This document shows positions 33,701 through 36,369 of a DNA stretch of 36,369 nucleotides, one piece after another. Both the position numbers and the translations under genes were made by a program. The notes under the pieces were generated by a model that ran no database searches, was not told the origin of the DNA, and saw nothing but the letters and a program-made list of their open reading frames with translations. Position 1 is the stretch's first letter; every line of letters starts with the position of its first letter. Location of the stretch: contig WELB01000052.1 in the NCBI GenBank assembly GCA_009602725.1, positions 109,954 to 146,322 on the forward strand, given 5' to 3'. This DNA is from Spirogloea muscicola. Lineage: Eukaryota; Streptophyta; Zygnematophyceae; Spirogloeales; Spirogloeaceae.

Positions 33701-35383
33701 TTTGAGACGTCATACCTGCACGAAGCTCAGAGTGCCATGTGAAAGCAGAAAGGGCCAAAGGGACATGCTTGTCGGTGTGAGTAAGAAGAAGCTCTTCATG
33801 CCTGCAACAAAGATCTCAAGCATACATACCACTGGAGGTGTATGTCTTGTCCGTCGGTGAAGGCATGTAGTGACGACTTGAATAGCGTGGACACATTGAA
33901 CTGACAACCGATGTAGCCTTCAATGTCACGCTGTCGAGCGCTGACAGAAGCGTTTGCAGGGTATGGAATGGGACCTTTGTATATGGGCACAAAGGCGCGG
34001 ACACGGCCTGGCCCAAGTGCATCAGGTGCGCAATAGGCAGGTACCCCAGAATCTCTTGCCTGCAGCAGAAATGAACTCATTCATTGCTTGATTTAGCAGA
34101 ACCAACATTGCCACGTCATATTGCTGCAAGTAGGCATTCCTTGACATTGATGGGTCTGTATGCTGATATCACAAAAAGTGAATCAATATAACCACCAAAT
34201 CACCTGTTCTAATGTTGACCGAAGCCGAGGGTTGGCATACACATCCCAAAGAAGAGCAGCTGGGTTCAGAGCAGGTTGCTGGGGCAGGTAGCGGACCACA
34301 GCGTACTCTGGCTGTTGCCATGCAGCCAAAGCATAGTCAGTGCGGCAAGAAGAACTAGGGCATTGAGGGGATCCCAATGAAACTCGTCCCTGTAGGTATG
34401 CTCAACGTAACAACCTCCACCAAGGAGAGGAGAAGTTACATAGGAGGGGTTCTTGATTAGATATGGCACGACGAGGAGAGCATAAGGTGTAGATAAGGAG
34501 GAAGAAGTAAACCTGAGCCGGATCTGGTACATAGACATCGATACCGGTCCTGTTTCTGAATGTTGTATTAAGAGCTCTCTCCAGCGGCAGACGGCCAGCT
34601 GGAAGTACCTTCTGTATGTAGTATACAGCTTGGACCTGGAATTGGACAAGAAAGCACTCAATGACACCTGGAGCATTTCCAGTCTGCTCCCAAGCCGCCA
34701 ATGGTCGACTGTGATGCTATATCTTATTGAGACCATGACATGCAGGATGCTTGGCATAAAAAAGGCAGCAGCATGAGCACTGAAGTAGCGAGACAGTGCA
34801 TGGCTCCAGAGTGCCTCATGGATCCGTACTTGAGGTCTTGTCCAATCCGTCTGATAGAGGAAGTTTCCAAAACGCTCCTGATTTTCGAACTGCATTACGG
34901 TCTTTATCAGTCCGGTCAAAGTGGCGGCCGTGTACAAGTTGCTCTGCATTCGATCCTCCAGTACCTGCAATGCGCTCACAGTCAGCAATGTCAGTAGAGT
35001 ATGAATTGGACACAAACAACAGGACTTGGACATCAGTGTGGTAGCTGGTGCTGGACTGCAAGGCCAGCTGAGGCAAAGTGTGACCAAGAACGGGAGCTCA
35101 GCCAATCCATGTGTACCTGCGCTCGACTCACGCAGCTGAGCACGAACTCGCGCTTAGTAGCGCCCTGGTCATGATCCCAAAGGAGCCAGCATACAACACC
35201 AGCCAAGACGAGGCCAATCATTGACCATATGAGCAGGATCTTCCGCCAGTGATTCAGAATTGGTGGGTGTCTGCAAAAACACCAGGCATGTGAGTCAGAT
35301 GATGCATGCAAATACACATGTGAACACAGGCATCCTGCAGGCTACCCTTCCTGGCGGCAGTCTTGACTGGCAATGACAGACAT
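27738..35383 (-). CDS. CHASE-domain hybrid histidine kinase (cytokinin-receptor-like)
   Basis: A membrane sensor kinase. Ligand binding in CHASE drives His autophosphorylation, then transfer to the receiver Asp, an HPt protein and response regulators. Twenty-three exons join in phase to 1,119 residues; first exon 35383-35346, last 27818-27738. Order: TM1 (about 24-44), CHASE (about 60-300, with EYAVVRYLP, LLWDVY and AFVPIYKG), TM2 (about 339-356), H-box SVSHEIRTPMNG (H400), N-box QILLNLIGNAVK (507-520 region), G1 EDTGIGIP (617-624), LFEPF, G2 GGTGLGLSI (647-655), a degenerate pseudoreceiver (about 720-850) and a receiver with IVDD (D905/D906), FMDIQMPEMDG (D952), ITADV and K1093-P. Architecture and length match plant AHK receptors. 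The receiver has an insertion of about 85 residues after its first helix. Exons 10 and 12 are only 41 and 36 nt. The N-terminus is uncertain because open frames at 35.4-35.9 kb could add 5' exons. Confidence 0.95.
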
Positions 35384-36369
35384 TGAGGATGGTCAACATG
35401 TCCATGAGCGGCGATGTCTAGTGGCCCGCCCGCACAGACTCAAAGACAGAGGGCCATGACCATCTGCAAGGCCAGCCATGGGCTGCCCTTGGCACATAGA
35501 TGCATGCGAGCATGACTCGTTGGAGTCGGACATCCCATGGGCAAGTCCTTGTCCCGTCACCCGCAAGCCGATGTGGCCATGCAGCAGACCCTGACAAGTT
35601 GGGATCCCGGTCAGGTCCTGCGATATCGGATAGGGCACTGAAGCCCGTACTCTGCATGCCCCAGACTGGCCGTGGTCACTTGCCTCAGCAGCCGGACGAG
35701 TGGGGAGGTGGTCGTGCGCGGCGGCCTCCCAGGGCCGGCGCACCGCATGGGCAGCAGGAACTGCCTGCCGGGCGGCGTGACAGCCGCCTCGCCGCCATCC
35801 TCCTCCGCCGCAAGGGCCTCAGACTGCGCCTGCCTGCCCCCTGGCGCTGCGCCGCTGTTGTCGACGGCCATGGCGGCCGAAGCCTCGTCTCCGCTACCAC
35901 GCTGCCGCATGTGCGCCCATGTCCATGACCTCGTTGTCGCCAACGAGGGCGGCGGCGGCTCAGCAATCTGCCGTCACGCATGCGCCTGCATGCGTCTCAG
36001 CCCCTGCAGCTGAGCAGCCCGCACTGCCACAGTCCCCGCGGCTCCGCCACAGCCCGCCGGTCACGCCCGCAGAGGGGCCTCGCTGCGGCCGCGGAGGCCG
36101 GGCCCTGCTGCCAGGCGCTCGGTAGGGCAGGCCGCCGTTCTCCAGAGCCGCTGGCTCCGAGGCAATCGAATGTGCCGGCAGCTCATGGAGCTGACGGTGG
36201 AGCGCCTCTCGAGCCTCGTCAAGCCTCGCTCGTCAGCGCCGTCGCCGGGACGAATTCGGCGTCGGCGATGGCCGGCGCTGCCAGGTGGCCCAGCTCTCAG
36301 AGCGGGGCGAGCGGGGGCGGCCGCGCGGCCAGCCGCCGGCTCCCCGCCGGAGCCGGCGCCGGCGGAGCC
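35384..36369. other. GC-rich region upstream of the histidine kinase to the right edge
   Basis: Minus-strand frames at about 35,880-35,400 have coding-like composition (for example MAVDNSGAA at about 35,872) and could be a 5' UTR or alternative N-terminal exons of the kinase. On the plus strand a frame beginning MCRQLMELTVERLSSLVK at 36170 stays open to the window end and may be the start of a divergent gene. Neither resembles a known family, so no gene is asserted. Confidence 0.3.

Noticed and set aside
1-36369. CRISPR arrays, bacterial operons, prophage or toxin systems
   Set aside because: The gene structure is eukaryotic throughout and no regularly spaced short direct repeats were seen.
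36170-36369. Start of a divergent plus-strand gene at the right edge
   Set aside because: The frame is open to the edge but only 66 codons are visible in GC-rich sequence, with no family resemblance, so it cannot be supported.

Overview
The window looks like nuclear DNA of a green alga (Viridiplantae). The genes are intron-rich with GT-AG junctions, exons are GC-rich at third codon positions, and (GCC)n/(GGC)n runs lie in and beside first exons. Plant-type telomere-like motifs (TTTAGGG) occur internally. The protein families match land-plant versions best: a plant-type ALG13, a NUP188 with the plant LWWDPF start, a plant-type dienelactone hydrolase, and a CHASE-domain hybrid histidine kinase like the cytokinin receptors. 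A chlorophyte, possibly a trebouxiophyte, is an inference and not something seen directly.

Layout. The left edge (1-468, minus) carries the start of an open frame with a C2H2-like finger. Beside it is a 467-bp non-autonomous DNA transposon with 23-bp terminal inverted repeats, a TA target duplication and internal telomere-like arrays (604-1070). Then come ALG13 (plus, 3 exons, 1338-2691), a convergent coiled-coil gene resembling THOC7 (minus, about 4503-2978) and, divergent from it across a GGC-repeat-rich spacer, an F-box/LRR gene (plus, 4820-6797). From 6.8 to 11.05 kb there are dispersed repeats and the 3' end of a non-LTR retrotransposon (zinc knuckle plus restriction-like endonuclease). 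From 11,542 to 14,728 there are eight consecutive in-phase exons of NUP188 that stop after about 396 residues of a protein normally near 1,900.

The stretch from 14.73 to 21.5 kb is a repeat graveyard with assembly ambiguities (a 31-T run followed by NN). It holds several degenerate repeat families in both orientations, a 48-bp tandem duplication and a possible non-LTR relic. Three intact-looking genes follow: a ZIP metal transporter (plus, 5 exons, 21,539-23,842), a dienelactone hydrolase (plus, 6 exons, 24,438-26,296, damaged at an N in exon 1) and a CHASE hybrid histidine kinase (minus, 23 exons, 35,383-27,738). All 23 kinase exons join in phase to 1,119 residues.

The genes do not form a pathway and are ordinary neighbours on a eukaryotic chromosome. 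The most informative object is the CHASE histidine kinase. It has TM-CHASE-TM-HisKA-HATPase-pseudoreceiver-receiver architecture, all phosphotransfer residues present, two micro-exons of 41 and 36 nt, and a long low-complexity insertion in the receiver. Exon boundaries were placed by eye from splice consensus, phase and family similarity. No transcript data or database search was available.
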